64,000 bases of DNA, taken from NCBI RefSeq assembly GCF_026725475.1, contig NZ_CP109965.1, forward strand, positions 2,480,001 to 2,544,000. The letters are read 5' to 3'. Below, piece after piece: positions 1 to 6,815 of the stretch (position 1 is the first letter of the stretch; each line of letters begins with the position of its first letter). The notes beneath the pieces were generated by a model that ran no database searches, was not told where the DNA came from, and saw only the letters and a program-made list of their open reading frames with translations. The translations under genes and the position numbers were made by a program. Source of the DNA: Catenovulum adriaticum. Its GTDB lineage: Bacteria; Pseudomonadota; Gammaproteobacteria; Enterobacterales; Alteromonadaceae.

Positions 1-858
1 AGCAGACATAGGTGACATCATTTTTAGCTTTTGTAACTCAGCTGTTGCTTTTTCTTCTGCCTCTTTAGGCATTTGTGCTTCTTTAATCTTATTTTGTAAA
101 GCTTCAAATTCGTCTGGCACATCATCTAACTCGCCAAGCTCTTTTTGAATCGCTTTCATTTGCTCATTCAAATAGTATTCACGCTGGCTTTTTTCCATTT
201 GTTTTTTAACGCGGCCGCGAATTTTTTTCTCAACTTGTAATAAGTCAATTTCGCTTTCCATCAACGCCATTAAAAACTCTAAACGGTCAGAAACATCAAT
301 TATTTCTAACACGGTTTGTTTATCGTTTAGCTTTAACGGCATGTGGGCCGCCATGGTATCGGCCAAACGAGCTGGTTCTTCAATACCGTTCAATGAGGTT
401 AATACCTCTGGTGGGATTTTTTTATTGAGCTTGACATACCCTTCAAATTGATTAATTGCAGAACGAATAAAGACTTCTTGTTCGCGTTCGTCAACCTCTG
501 GTGAATGTACTAAATCAACTTCAGCATTGAAAAACTCATCAGTTTGCAAATACTGATTAATTTTGCCTCTTTGATTGCCTTCAACTAAAACTTTGACTGT
601 GCCGTCTGGTAATTTTAATAATTGTAGAATTGTCGCTACTGTGCCCATTTCATAAATTTCATCTGTTTGGGGATCGTCGACAGCAGCATCTTTTTGAGCG
701 ACTAAAAATATTTGTTTATCATTATCCATCGCCGCTTCTAAACAACGTATTGATTTATCCCGACCTACAAACAGGGGAATAACCATATGTGGATAAACCA
801 CAACATCGCGCAGTGCTAGAACCGGAATATCAATACGACCGGAAGTTTCTATCGTCAT
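1..858 (-). CDS. lon: Lon ATP-dependent protease, N-terminal part (cut by window edge)
   Basis: The reading frame runs from an ATG at 858 to the window edge without a stop, giving the first 286 residues. The start reads MTIETSGRIDIPVLALRDVV, the typical opening of the Lon substrate-binding (LAN) domain, and a lysine/glutamate-rich helical segment around residues 200-250 (REYYLNEQMKAIQKELG) is the conserved region just before the AAA+ module. Lon degrades misfolded and regulatory proteins in the cytoplasm. The ATPase and Ser-Lys protease domains lie beyond the window. Upstream is a sigma-32 promoter, and clpX, clpP and tig follow on the same strand, the common gammaproteobacterial order. The start is preceded by a GAG-type ribosome site. 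Confidence 0.95.
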   Translation of the reverse strand, partial: MTIETSGRIDIPVLALRDVVVYPHMVIPLFVGRDKSIRCLEAAMDNDKQIFLVAQKDAAVDDPQTDEIYEMGTVATILQLLKLPDGTVKVLVEGNQRGKINQYLQTDEFFNAEVDLVHSPEVDEREQEVFIRSAINQFEGYVKLNKKIPPEVLTSLNGIEEPARLADTMAAHMPLKLNDKQTVLEIIDVSDRLEFLMALMESEIDLLQVEKKIRGRVKKQMEKSQREYYLNEQMKAIQKELGELDDVPDEFEALQNKIKEAQMPKEAEEKATAELQKLKMMSPMSA

Positions 859-1005
859 GTTTAGTATCTCTTTTTTCGGCAGAATGATTGTTATTAATCA
901 CAGTTAAAAGCCGTTGAGTGGGCAATAATAAAACCGATTTTATAATTATTTACTGTTACTTGGTCTTGATTATTTAACTGGATTAATCTGTAACTTGAAT
1001 CTTAC

Positions 1006-1034
1006 TATATGGGGCTAACGGGGCTAACTTCAAG
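1006..1034 (-). promoter_or_regulatory. Heat-shock (sigma-32) promoter of lon
   Basis: Read on the minus strand, a -35 box CTTGAAG (1034-1028) is followed after exactly 13 bases by CCCCATATA (1014-1006). This is very close to the sigma-32 consensus CTTGAAA/CCCCATNT with its usual 13-15 base spacer. It lies about 150 bases before the lon start codon, which leaves a long 5' leader. lon is a classic heat-shock gene, so the placement fits. The match is seen in sequence; activity is inferred. Confidence 0.85.
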
Positions 1035-1136
1035 CATTTTCACAATTAAACACTCAATTTTTACAGCCGACGCAAATTTTGAATTCAAATTGATTTATTT
1101 TTAAACAGATATGGAATGGCGGGACAAAAAAAATAA

Positions 1137-1158
1137 AAAACGAGCCTAAGCTCGTTTT
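1137..1158 (-). terminator. Rho-independent terminator after clpX
   Basis: A perfect 9-bp stem (1137-1145 with 1150-1158) closes a CTAA loop and has A-rich/T-rich flanks on both sides. It sits 27 bases after the clpX stop codon, so it can end clpX transcription and separate it from the heat-shock promoter of lon. Confidence 0.8.
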
Positions 1159-1184
1159 ATATTATTAGGCATTAGCTGCGTGTT

Positions 1185-2474
1185 TTATTCCGACGAAGCT
1201 GCTTGATTTGAGTTTTCGTAAATCAAAATAGGATCGGATTCTCCACCTATGACAGTTTCATCAATCACAACTTTTGCTACATTCTCCATTGAAGGCAATC
1301 GATACATGGTATCTAATAAAATCCCTTCTAAAATTGAACGTAAGCCACGAGCCCCCGTTTTACGTTCCATTGCTTTTTTCGCAATGGCACGTAACGCATC
1401 TTCTCTAAACTCTAATTCGACATCTTCCATTTCAAATAATGCAGAATATTGTTTAGTTAATGCGTTTTTAGGTTCACTTAAAATTTGAATTAACGCCGCT
1501 TCATCTAACTCTGAGAGCGTAGATACTACAGGCAAACGACCAATAAACTCAGGTATTAAACCAAATTTAACTAAATCTTCAGGTTCTACGTCAGCAAATT
1601 TTTGACTCAATGTGCGTTTTTCGCTACTGGTTTTTACTTCTGCGCCAAAACCAATACCTGCACCTTTTTCAGTTCGCTGCTCAACTACTTTTTCTAAACC
1701 TGAAAACGCACCACCACAAATAAATAAAATTTTAGAAGTATCGACCTGCAAAAATTCTTGTTGCGGGTGTTTACGTCCGCCTTGAGGTGGAACTGATGCA
1801 ATTGTACCTTCGATCAATTTAAGTAAAGCTTGCTGCACACCTTCACCTGAAACATCGCGCGTAATTGACGGGTTATCCGATTTACGTGAAATTTTATCAA
1901 TTTCATCTATGTAAACAATACCGCGCTGTGCAAGTTCTGGATCGTAATCGCATTTTTGCAATAATTTTTGAATGATGTTTTCAACATCTTCACCCACATA
2001 ACCTGCTTCAGTTAATGTCGTGGCATCAGCCATAGTAAAAGGAACATCTAAAAAGCGAGCTAACGTTTCGGCAAGTAGCGTTTTACCACTACCAGTTGGA
2101 CCTATTAGCAGGATATTACTTTTACCAAGCTCAACATCCATTTTACTTTTTTCACTATTACGTAAACGCTTATAGTGGTTATAAACGGCCACTGATAAAA
2201 CTTTTTTAGCAGATTGCTGATCAATTACATAATCGTCTAGATGCTTATGAATTTCTTTTGGTGTTGGTAATTTTTCACGTGAAGATTTAGCTTCTGGTGC
2301 AATTTCTTTAATTTCTTCACGAATAATATCGTTACATAGTTCAACACACTCATCGCAAATGAAAACAGAAGGTCCCGCAATTAGTTTACGAACCTCGTGC
2401 TGACTTTTGCCACAGAATGAGCAATGCAACAATTTGTTGTCACCAGCCCCATCACCTTTGCGGGTATCTGTCAT
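1185..2474 (-). CDS. clpX: ClpX, ATPase subunit of the ClpXP protease
   Basis: 429 residues, usual length. The N-terminal zinc-binding domain is visible as CSFCGK (Cys18, Cys21) and a later CDEC pair, followed by the AAA+ module with Walker A GPTGSGKT and Walker B IVYIDEIDKI. ClpX unfolds tagged or adaptor-delivered proteins and feeds them to ClpP. It lies 65 bases after clpP on the same strand and ends just before a terminator. No oddities. Confidence 0.98.
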   Translation of the reverse strand: MTDTRKGDGAGDNKLLHCSFCGKSQHEVRKLIAGPSVFICDECVELCNDIIREEIKEIAPEAKSSREKLPTPKEIHKHLDDYVIDQQSAKKVLSVAVYNHYKRLRNSEKSKMDVELGKSNILLIGPTGSGKTLLAETLARFLDVPFTMADATTLTEAGYVGEDVENIIQKLLQKCDYDPELAQRGIVYIDEIDKISRKSDNPSITRDVSGEGVQQALLKLIEGTIASVPPQGGRKHPQQEFLQVDTSKILFICGGAFSGLEKVVEQRTEKGAGIGFGAEVKTSSEKRTLSQKFADVEPEDLVKFGLIPEFIGRLPVVSTLSELDEAALIQILSEPKNALTKQYSALFEMEDVELEFREDALRAIAKKAMERKTGARGLRSILEGILLDTMYRLPSMENVAKVVIDETVIGGESDPILIYENSNQAASSE

Positions 2475-2539
2475 CTAATTACCTCTAATCTTGTTAATCA
2501 CCTTGCAATCACAAGTTACCATTTAAATTTTAGTCTATT

Positions 2540-3163
2540 CTAACGGTTGGTTAAAACACTATCAATCAAACCATAATCAAGCGATTGTTGAGCCGTCATA
2601 AAATTATCACGATCTGTATCTTGTGAAACGCGCTCATAATCTTGGCCTGTATGCTCTGCCATTAAACGATTTAATTTTTCTTTTATTGCTAAGATTTCTC
2701 GTGCGTGGATTTCAAAATCCGAAGCCTGGCCTTGAAAGCCACCTAAAGGCTGGTGAATCATCACGCGAGAATTAGGTAAACAATGACGTTTACCTTTAGC
2801 ACCACCAGACAATAAAAATGCGCCCATACTAGCAGCTTGACCAATACAAACAGTTGATACGTCGGGTTTAATAAACTTCATCGTATCATAAATTGCCATC
2901 CCTGCGGTGACAGAACCACCGGGTGAGTTAATATAAATATGAATATCTTTCTCAGGGTTTTCTGATTCAAGGAACAATAACTGTGCAACGATCAGGTTTG
3001 CCATATGGTCTTCAACTTGACCAACTAAAAAAATGACTCGTTCTTTTAACAAACGAGAGTATATATCAAATGAGCGTTCACCCTTTGCGGTTTGCTCAAT
3101 AACCATAGGCACCAATGCACTCATTGGATCAATTGGGTCAAATGTAGAATTTAAAGTATTCAT
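2540..3163 (-). CDS. clpP: ClpP, proteolytic subunit
   Basis: Serine protease forming the tetradecameric barrel of ClpXP. From the ATG at 3163 it has 207 residues, the E. coli length, with catalytic Ser112 (GQAASMGAF), His137 (MIHQPLGG) and Asp186. The open frame extends to 3226, but the longer start would lie in the -35 box of the likely promoter and adds 21 residues foreign to the family. The ATG at 3163 has a good AAAGGA ribosome site, so 3163 is chosen. tig is upstream and clpX downstream. Confidence 0.97.
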   Translation of the reverse strand: MNTLNSTFDPIDPMSALVPMVIEQTAKGERSFDIYSRLLKERVIFLVGQVEDHMANLIVAQLLFLESENPEKDIHIYINSPGGSVTAGMAIYDTMKFIKPDVSTVCIGQAASMGAFLLSGGAKGKRHCLPNSRVMIHQPLGGFQGQASDFEIHAREILAIKEKLNRLMAEHTGQDYERVSQDTDRDNFMTAQQSLDYGLIDSVLTNR

Positions 3164-3195
3164 GAATTCCTTTGCTCTGAAAATGAAAAAATGGC

Positions 3196-3231
3196 TTGAA
3201 TAATCATATTCAAACCATTTAACCAAGGCAA
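3196..3231 (-). promoter_or_regulatory. clpP promoter with palindrome over the -10 box
   Basis: On the minus strand TTGCCT (3231-3226) is followed after 17 bases by TATGAT (3208-3203), a reasonable sigma-70 promoter. The -10 box lies inside an 18-bp perfect inverted repeat, TTGAATA-ATCA-TATTCAA, at 3196-3213. Such a palindrome could be an operator, but no regulator is known from this sequence. Promoter call from sequence; operator role inferred. Confidence 0.5.
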
Positions 3232-3261
3232 ACCCTATTTAGTCAATGCTAAAGTGACTAA

Positions 3262-4560
3262 TTAAGCTTGTTTATTCATAATTTCGTCGAAAGTTTTAGC
3301 AACAGTTTCAACTTGAGCTTGCTCAAGCACATAATCAACTGCTTGCTCTTCCATTACAACGTTTTGAATATTTTGTAATAATTCTTTGTTGTTTAAGTAG
3401 TACTCAACAACTTCTTCTGGTGATTCATATGCAGAAGCCATAGTTTCTACGGTTTCTTTAACACGTGCATCATCTACTTTGATTTCGTTAGCTTTAACGA
3501 TTTCAGATAAGATTAAACCAGTTTTAACACGGCGAACTGCTTGGTCTTTAAATAAATCAGCCGGTAATTCAGGCATGTTAGCAGCTTGGTTACCAAAACG
3601 CTGAACAGCTTGCTGACGTAAAGCATCTACTTCTTGATCAACTAACGCAGATGGGATATCTAAGTTAACTGTATCTAACAAGCCAGAAATTGCATTTTCT
3701 TTAACTAAAGTTTTTAAAGCTTGCGATAACTCGCGCTCCATATTTTGACGAACTTCAGTTTTTAATGCTTCAATACCACCTTCTTTAACGCCAAATTTAG
3801 CAATAAATTCATCGTTAATCTCTGGTAATACTTTCTCTTCAACTTTATTTACTTTAACTTTAAAGACAGCTTCTTTACCTTTAAGTTCTTCGGCGTGGTA
3901 TTCTTCAGGGAAAGTGACTTTAACGTCTTTTTCATCGCCAGCTTTTAAACCAACAACGCCTTCTTCAAAACCAGGAATCATACGGCCAGAACCAATTTCG
4001 ATACTGAAACCTTCAGCTTTGCCGCCTTCAAACGCTTCACCGTCAACAGAGCCATCAAAGTCTAAATCAACTTTATCGCCTTCAGCTGCAGCACGATCAG
4101 TTTCAGTGAACGTTGCATGTTGCTTACGTAAAGTTTCAAGCATGTTGTCTAAATCTGCATCAGTGACTTCTGCAGTTGGTTTTTCAACTTTAATAGACTC
4201 TAAACCTTCTACTTTCACTTCAGGGTAAACTTCAAAAACAGCAGTAAATTTAAAATCTTCACCTTCAGCTAACGATTGCTCCTGAATTTGAGGCGCACCC
4301 GCTGGGTTTAGTTTTTCTTGAACGATTGCTTGATAAAAGTTTTGTTGGATCACTTCTTGTGCAACTTCATTGCGTACAGCTGAGCCGTAACGCTTTTTAA
4401 TTACATTAACTGGTACTTTACCAGGACGGAAGCCATCAATTCTCTGAGTTTTTGCTAATCGTTGTAAACGACCTTTAACTTCAGACTCTACTTTATCCGC
4501 AGGAACGGTAATTGTTACTCGGCGTTCTAAGCCTTGAGTTGTTTCAACAGAAACTTGCAT
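3262..4560 (-). CDS. tig: Trigger factor, ribosome-associated chaperone
   Basis: 432 residues, identical to the E. coli length. The ribosome-docking signature GFRPGKVP is at residues 43-50, the FKBP-type peptidyl-prolyl isomerase domain spans roughly residues 160-245 (EIGSGRMIPGFEEG, GLKAGDEKDV), and a helical substrate-cradling C-terminal domain follows. It binds nascent chains at the ribosome exit. It leads the tig-clpP-clpX-lon series, with the tRNA cluster upstream on the same strand. Confidence 0.98.
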   Translation of the reverse strand: MQVSVETTQGLERRVTITVPADKVESEVKGRLQRLAKTQRIDGFRPGKVPVNVIKKRYGSAVRNEVAQEVIQQNFYQAIVQEKLNPAGAPQIQEQSLAEGEDFKFTAVFEVYPEVKVEGLESIKVEKPTAEVTDADLDNMLETLRKQHATFTETDRAAAEGDKVDLDFDGSVDGEAFEGGKAEGFSIEIGSGRMIPGFEEGVVGLKAGDEKDVKVTFPEEYHAEELKGKEAVFKVKVNKVEEKVLPEINDEFIAKFGVKEGGIEALKTEVRQNMERELSQALKTLVKENAISGLLDTVNLDIPSALVDQEVDALRQQAVQRFGNQAANMPELPADLFKDQAVRRVKTGLILSEIVKANEIKVDDARVKETVETMASAYESPEEVVEYYLNNKELLQNIQNVVMEEQAVDYVLEQAQVETVAKTFDEIMNKQA

Positions 4561-4783
4561 TGCTATACCTCAAAATTATGAGCTTATTCAGCTCTCTTTT
4601 CCTTTGGGGCCATTCTAGTTAAGCCCGGATCGGCTGGACAATCAATGTTCTTTAAGATAAATCCAGACTGTAAATTCTGTACATTAAAAAATGACGCAGC
4701 ATTATAGCTATCACAAGGCTTAGAGTCGAGCAAGAATGCAAATAAAGCTGATTTTTTTGAAAAAGAGAAAAATAAAAAGAAAG

Positions 4784-4860
4784 TGGTCGGTGATGCAAGA
4801 TTCGAACTTGCGACCCCTTGGACCCAAACCAAGTGCGCTACCAAGCTGCGCTAATCACCG
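4784..4860 (-). tRNA. tRNA-Pro (anticodon TGG), copy 1
   Basis: 77 nt including an encoded CCA (TGG on the plus strand at 4784-4786). Cloverleaf arms are clear: acceptor CGGTGAT/ATCACCG, T-arm with TTCGAAT, and anticodon loop TTTGGGT giving TGG. It is the last gene of a four-tRNA unit transcribed on the minus strand, and its sequence is identical to the copy at 5087-5163. Confidence 0.97.
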
Positions 4861-4878
4861 ATATATAAAACTAAGAAA

Positions 4879-4955
4879 TGGGGTGGCTGATGGGACTTGA
4901 ACCCACGACAACCGGAATCACAATCCGGGGCTCTACCGACTGAGCTACAGCCACC
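4879..4955 (-). tRNA. tRNA-His (anticodon GTG)
   Basis: 77 nt with encoded CCA. The extra G(-1) opposite C73, the identity mark of tRNA-His, is present, and the anticodon loop TTGTGAT gives GTG. It lies between tRNA-Arg and tRNA-Pro in the same transcription unit. Confidence 0.97.
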
Positions 4956-4970
4956 ATAGTTAAGTAAGAA

Positions 4971-5047
<77 letters not shown>

Positions 5048-5086
5048 ATATTGAAGGCCGAATGCCTCATTCAATAAACTTAAAAG

Positions 5087-5163
5087 TGGTCGGTGATGCA
5101 AGATTCGAACTTGCGACCCCTTGGACCCAAACCAAGTGCGCTACCAAGCTGCGCTAATCACCG
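5087..5163 (-). tRNA. tRNA-Pro (anticodon TGG), copy 2
   Basis: 77 nt with encoded CCA. It is base-for-base identical to the gene at 4784-4860, including the AAAGTGGTCGG context at its 3' side. It is the first gene of the tRNA unit, about 28 bases after the predicted transcription start. Confidence 0.97.
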
Positions 5164-5197
5164 ACATTGTGTGAGGTTCCCCTCGACAGCGGGGCGA

Positions 5198-5226
5198 ATA
5201 TTACTGAGTTACCCTGATGAGGTCAA
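5198..5226 (-). promoter_or_regulatory. Promoter of the tRNA operon, stringent type
   Basis: On the minus strand TTGACC (5226-5221) is followed after exactly 17 bases by TAATAT (5203-5198). The discriminator right after the -10 box reads TCGCCCC. A GC-rich discriminator is the known mark of promoters shut down by ppGpp/DksA, as expected for stable RNA genes. Sequence match is direct; stringent control is inferred. Confidence 0.75.
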
Positions 5227-5470
5227 ACACTTTTTTAAAGTTTTTGTCTGTTTGCTTAATATTTTATCGTTTTGAGTGTTTTTAGTACAAAAAACCGCTC
5301 TATATTAAATTTGGCTTAGTAAATTTAAAGGTTAAACCTTACTCCAAGCCTATATTTGCAATATAAAATCTTAATATTTATGATGAATTAATCGAGAATT
5401 TTAAGGTGAGAATAAAAAAAGAAGTTAGAAAAAATACATTTGATAAAATCAAGTAGGCTCTAAAAACAAA
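5227..5470. other. Gene-free stretch between tRNA promoter and cspA-type terminator
   Basis: About 240 AT-rich bases with no supported gene, RNA or repeat. Small open frames in this region that run over the tRNA genes are chance. Confidence 0.5.
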
Positions 5471-5494
5471 AAAGGCTAGCCTAAGCTAACCTTT
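5471..5494 (-). terminator. Terminator of the cold-shock gene
   Basis: Stem GGTTAGC/GCTAGCC (minus strand, one G-U pair) with loop TTAG and a run of T/A after it. The single non-Watson-Crick position is a G-U wobble only in the minus-strand RNA, which supports use for the cold-shock gene. Confidence 0.75.
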
Positions 5495-5533
5495 TAAACT
5501 TTCGTCGCTGATAGTAGCGATTAAAAGCGAGAA

Positions 5534-5743
5534 TTAAAGTGCAACAATGTTCTCAGCTTGAGGACCTTTTTGGCCTTGAGTAACAGTGAATTGAACTTTT
5601 TGACCTTCAGCTAAAGTTTTGAAGCCAGTACCAGTGATAGCACTGAAGTGAGCGAAAACGTCTGGACCAGACTCTTGCTCGATAAAACCAAAACCTTTAG
5701 CTTCGTTGAACCATTTAACTGTACCAGTAGTAGTTGTAGACAT
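5534..5743 (-). CDS. CspA-family cold-shock protein
   Basis: 69 residues, one cold-shock domain. RNP1 (KGFGFIE) and RNP2 (VFAHF) RNA-binding motifs are present. Such proteins bind single-stranded RNA/DNA and melt RNA structure at low temperature or during growth transitions. It is a single-gene unit with its own strong promoter, a leader of about 155 bases and a terminator. Which Csp paralogue it is cannot be settled from sequence. Confidence 0.95.
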   Translation of the reverse strand: MSTTTTGTVKWFNEAKGFGFIEQESGPDVFAHFSAITGTGFKTLAEGQKVQFTVTQGQKGPQAENIVAL

Positions 5744-5904
5744 AATATATCCTGTTTTTTTAAAAGTAATTGTTTGCCTATTAATCAGGCGGTAGTGCTG
5801 TGGAAGTGTTGCTATTACTTATGTTGAACAGACGAAAACTAACTAATGCAGGTTGTCGAAATGGTGTACAAAATAAATATAGGTCTTACTTTCAAGCTAC
5901 AATC

Positions 5905-5932
5905 AGTATATACCCAGTTATCTGCATGTCAA
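5905..5932 (-). promoter_or_regulatory. Cold-shock gene promoter with long 5' leader
   Basis: On the minus strand a perfect -35 TTGACA (5932-5927) and a -10 TATACT (5910-5905) are 16 bases apart. The predicted start is near 5898, giving a leader of about 155 bases before the ATG at 5743. This matches the long thermosensor-like leaders of E. coli cspA. No convincing cold-box sequence was found in it. Confidence 0.75.
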
Positions 5933-6060
5933 CCGCTATTGTTTGAATAATTTATGACATAAACCATTACTAGCTTTCGTTTTTATATCTGTTTTGGTTT
6001 AGCCGACTCTTGCATTTTTTATTGTATAATAAGATTTTATTTATTCAGCGGTAGACTTTA

Positions 6061-6294
6061 ATGCACTCAGATTCAGACCCAATGCACGGCGTTACATTAG
6101 AGACCATTTTAACTAAACTCGAAGCCAAACTCGGATGGCAAAAAATGTATCACGTAGTGCCTATTAACTGTTTTAATAGCCAGCCCAGTATTAAATCAAG
6201 CTTAAAATTTTTACGACGAACACCTTGGGCAAGAGCTAAAGTTGAAGAGCTTTATTTAACAACATTTCATCCCTATTACTTAGCCAGTAAATAA
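6061..6294 (+). CDS. VF530 (DUF2132) family small protein
   Basis: 77 residues. It matches the VF530/DUF2132 family: DPMHGVTLETILTKL at the start, then INCFNSQPSIKSSLKFLRRTPWAR, the family signature. VF530 has been described structurally as a small DNA-binding-like fold, but its role is not established. It is monocistronic on the plus strand, with a TATAAT -10 box at 6025-6030 and a terminator just after it. Confidence 0.85.
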   Translation: MHSDSDPMHGVTLETILTKLEAKLGWQKMYHVVPINCFNSQPSIKSSLKFLRRTPWARAKVEELYLTTFHPYYLASK

Positions 6295-6309
6295 ATACCC
6301 CGGCACAAA

Positions 6310-6340
6310 AAAACCGAGCCAATTTACTTAGCTCGGTTTT
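6310..6340. terminator. Bidirectional terminator between VF530 gene and mutT
   Basis: Perfect 10-bp stem AAAACCGAGC/GCTCGGTTTT (6310-6319 and 6331-6340) with an 11-base loop, A-run on one side and T-run on the other. It can serve both the plus-strand VF530 gene and the minus-strand secA-mutT unit. Confidence 0.85.
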
Positions 6341-6410
6341 AGATAAAGGGTTTATGCTTTATATAAGCTTAATTATGATTAAGCCAAGCAATTTAGACTT
6401 TAGCAAAGGG

Positions 6411-6815
6411 CTACTCGTTAACTAGGTAAGCTTCCAACGCTTTTAAAATAGCCACATTTGCATCCGGAAAATCAAACTCTGCTAATCTATTAAAATCTGT
6501 CCATTGAATTGTTTGCCCTTCTAATCCTTTTGCTTGACCCGTAAACTCAGAAACAATATAGGTATCTAAACTTACCTTTTTATCGCCATAGTCATGCTCA
6601 ATTAAAATTAAAGGTTGCATTTGGGTTGCGCTAATATCGCATTCTTCTTTTAATTCGCGTGTTAGCGCTGCTGGTGTTGATTCACCAGCTTCAATTTTAC
6701 CGCCCGGAAACTCCCATTTACCACCTTGGTGCTGTTGAAGGTTTCTACGAGCTAATAAAATCTGGCCCGCTTTAACAACAACACCAACGGCAACCTTTAC
6801 TTGCTTAACACTCAT
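6411..6815 (-). CDS. mutT: MutT-type Nudix hydrolase (8-oxo-dGTP diphosphatase)
   Basis: 134 residues. MutT clears 8-oxo-dGTP from the nucleotide pool. The Nudix box is GGKIEAGES...RELKEECDI, which has all catalytic Glu/Arg residues but Asp in place of the usual Gly near its end. WEFPGGK and the position after secA match E. coli mutT. The start codon abuts the secA stop codon with no gap, so the two are translationally coupled. Confidence 0.93.
   Translation of the reverse strand: MSVKQVKVAVGVVVKAGQILLARRNLQQHQGGKWEFPGGKIEAGESTPAALTRELKEECDISATQMQPLILIEHDYGDKKVSLDTYIVSEFTGQAKGLEGQTIQWTDFNRLAEFDFPDANVAILKALEAYLVNE

Noticed and set aside
4584..4844. Open frame of 86 codons over the tRNA-Pro gene (minus strand)
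   Set aside because: It runs through the tRNA and its 3' flank and has no protein-like character.
5093..5275. Open frame of 60 codons antisense to tRNA-Pro
   Set aside because: It is the complement of the tRNA gene and its promoter.
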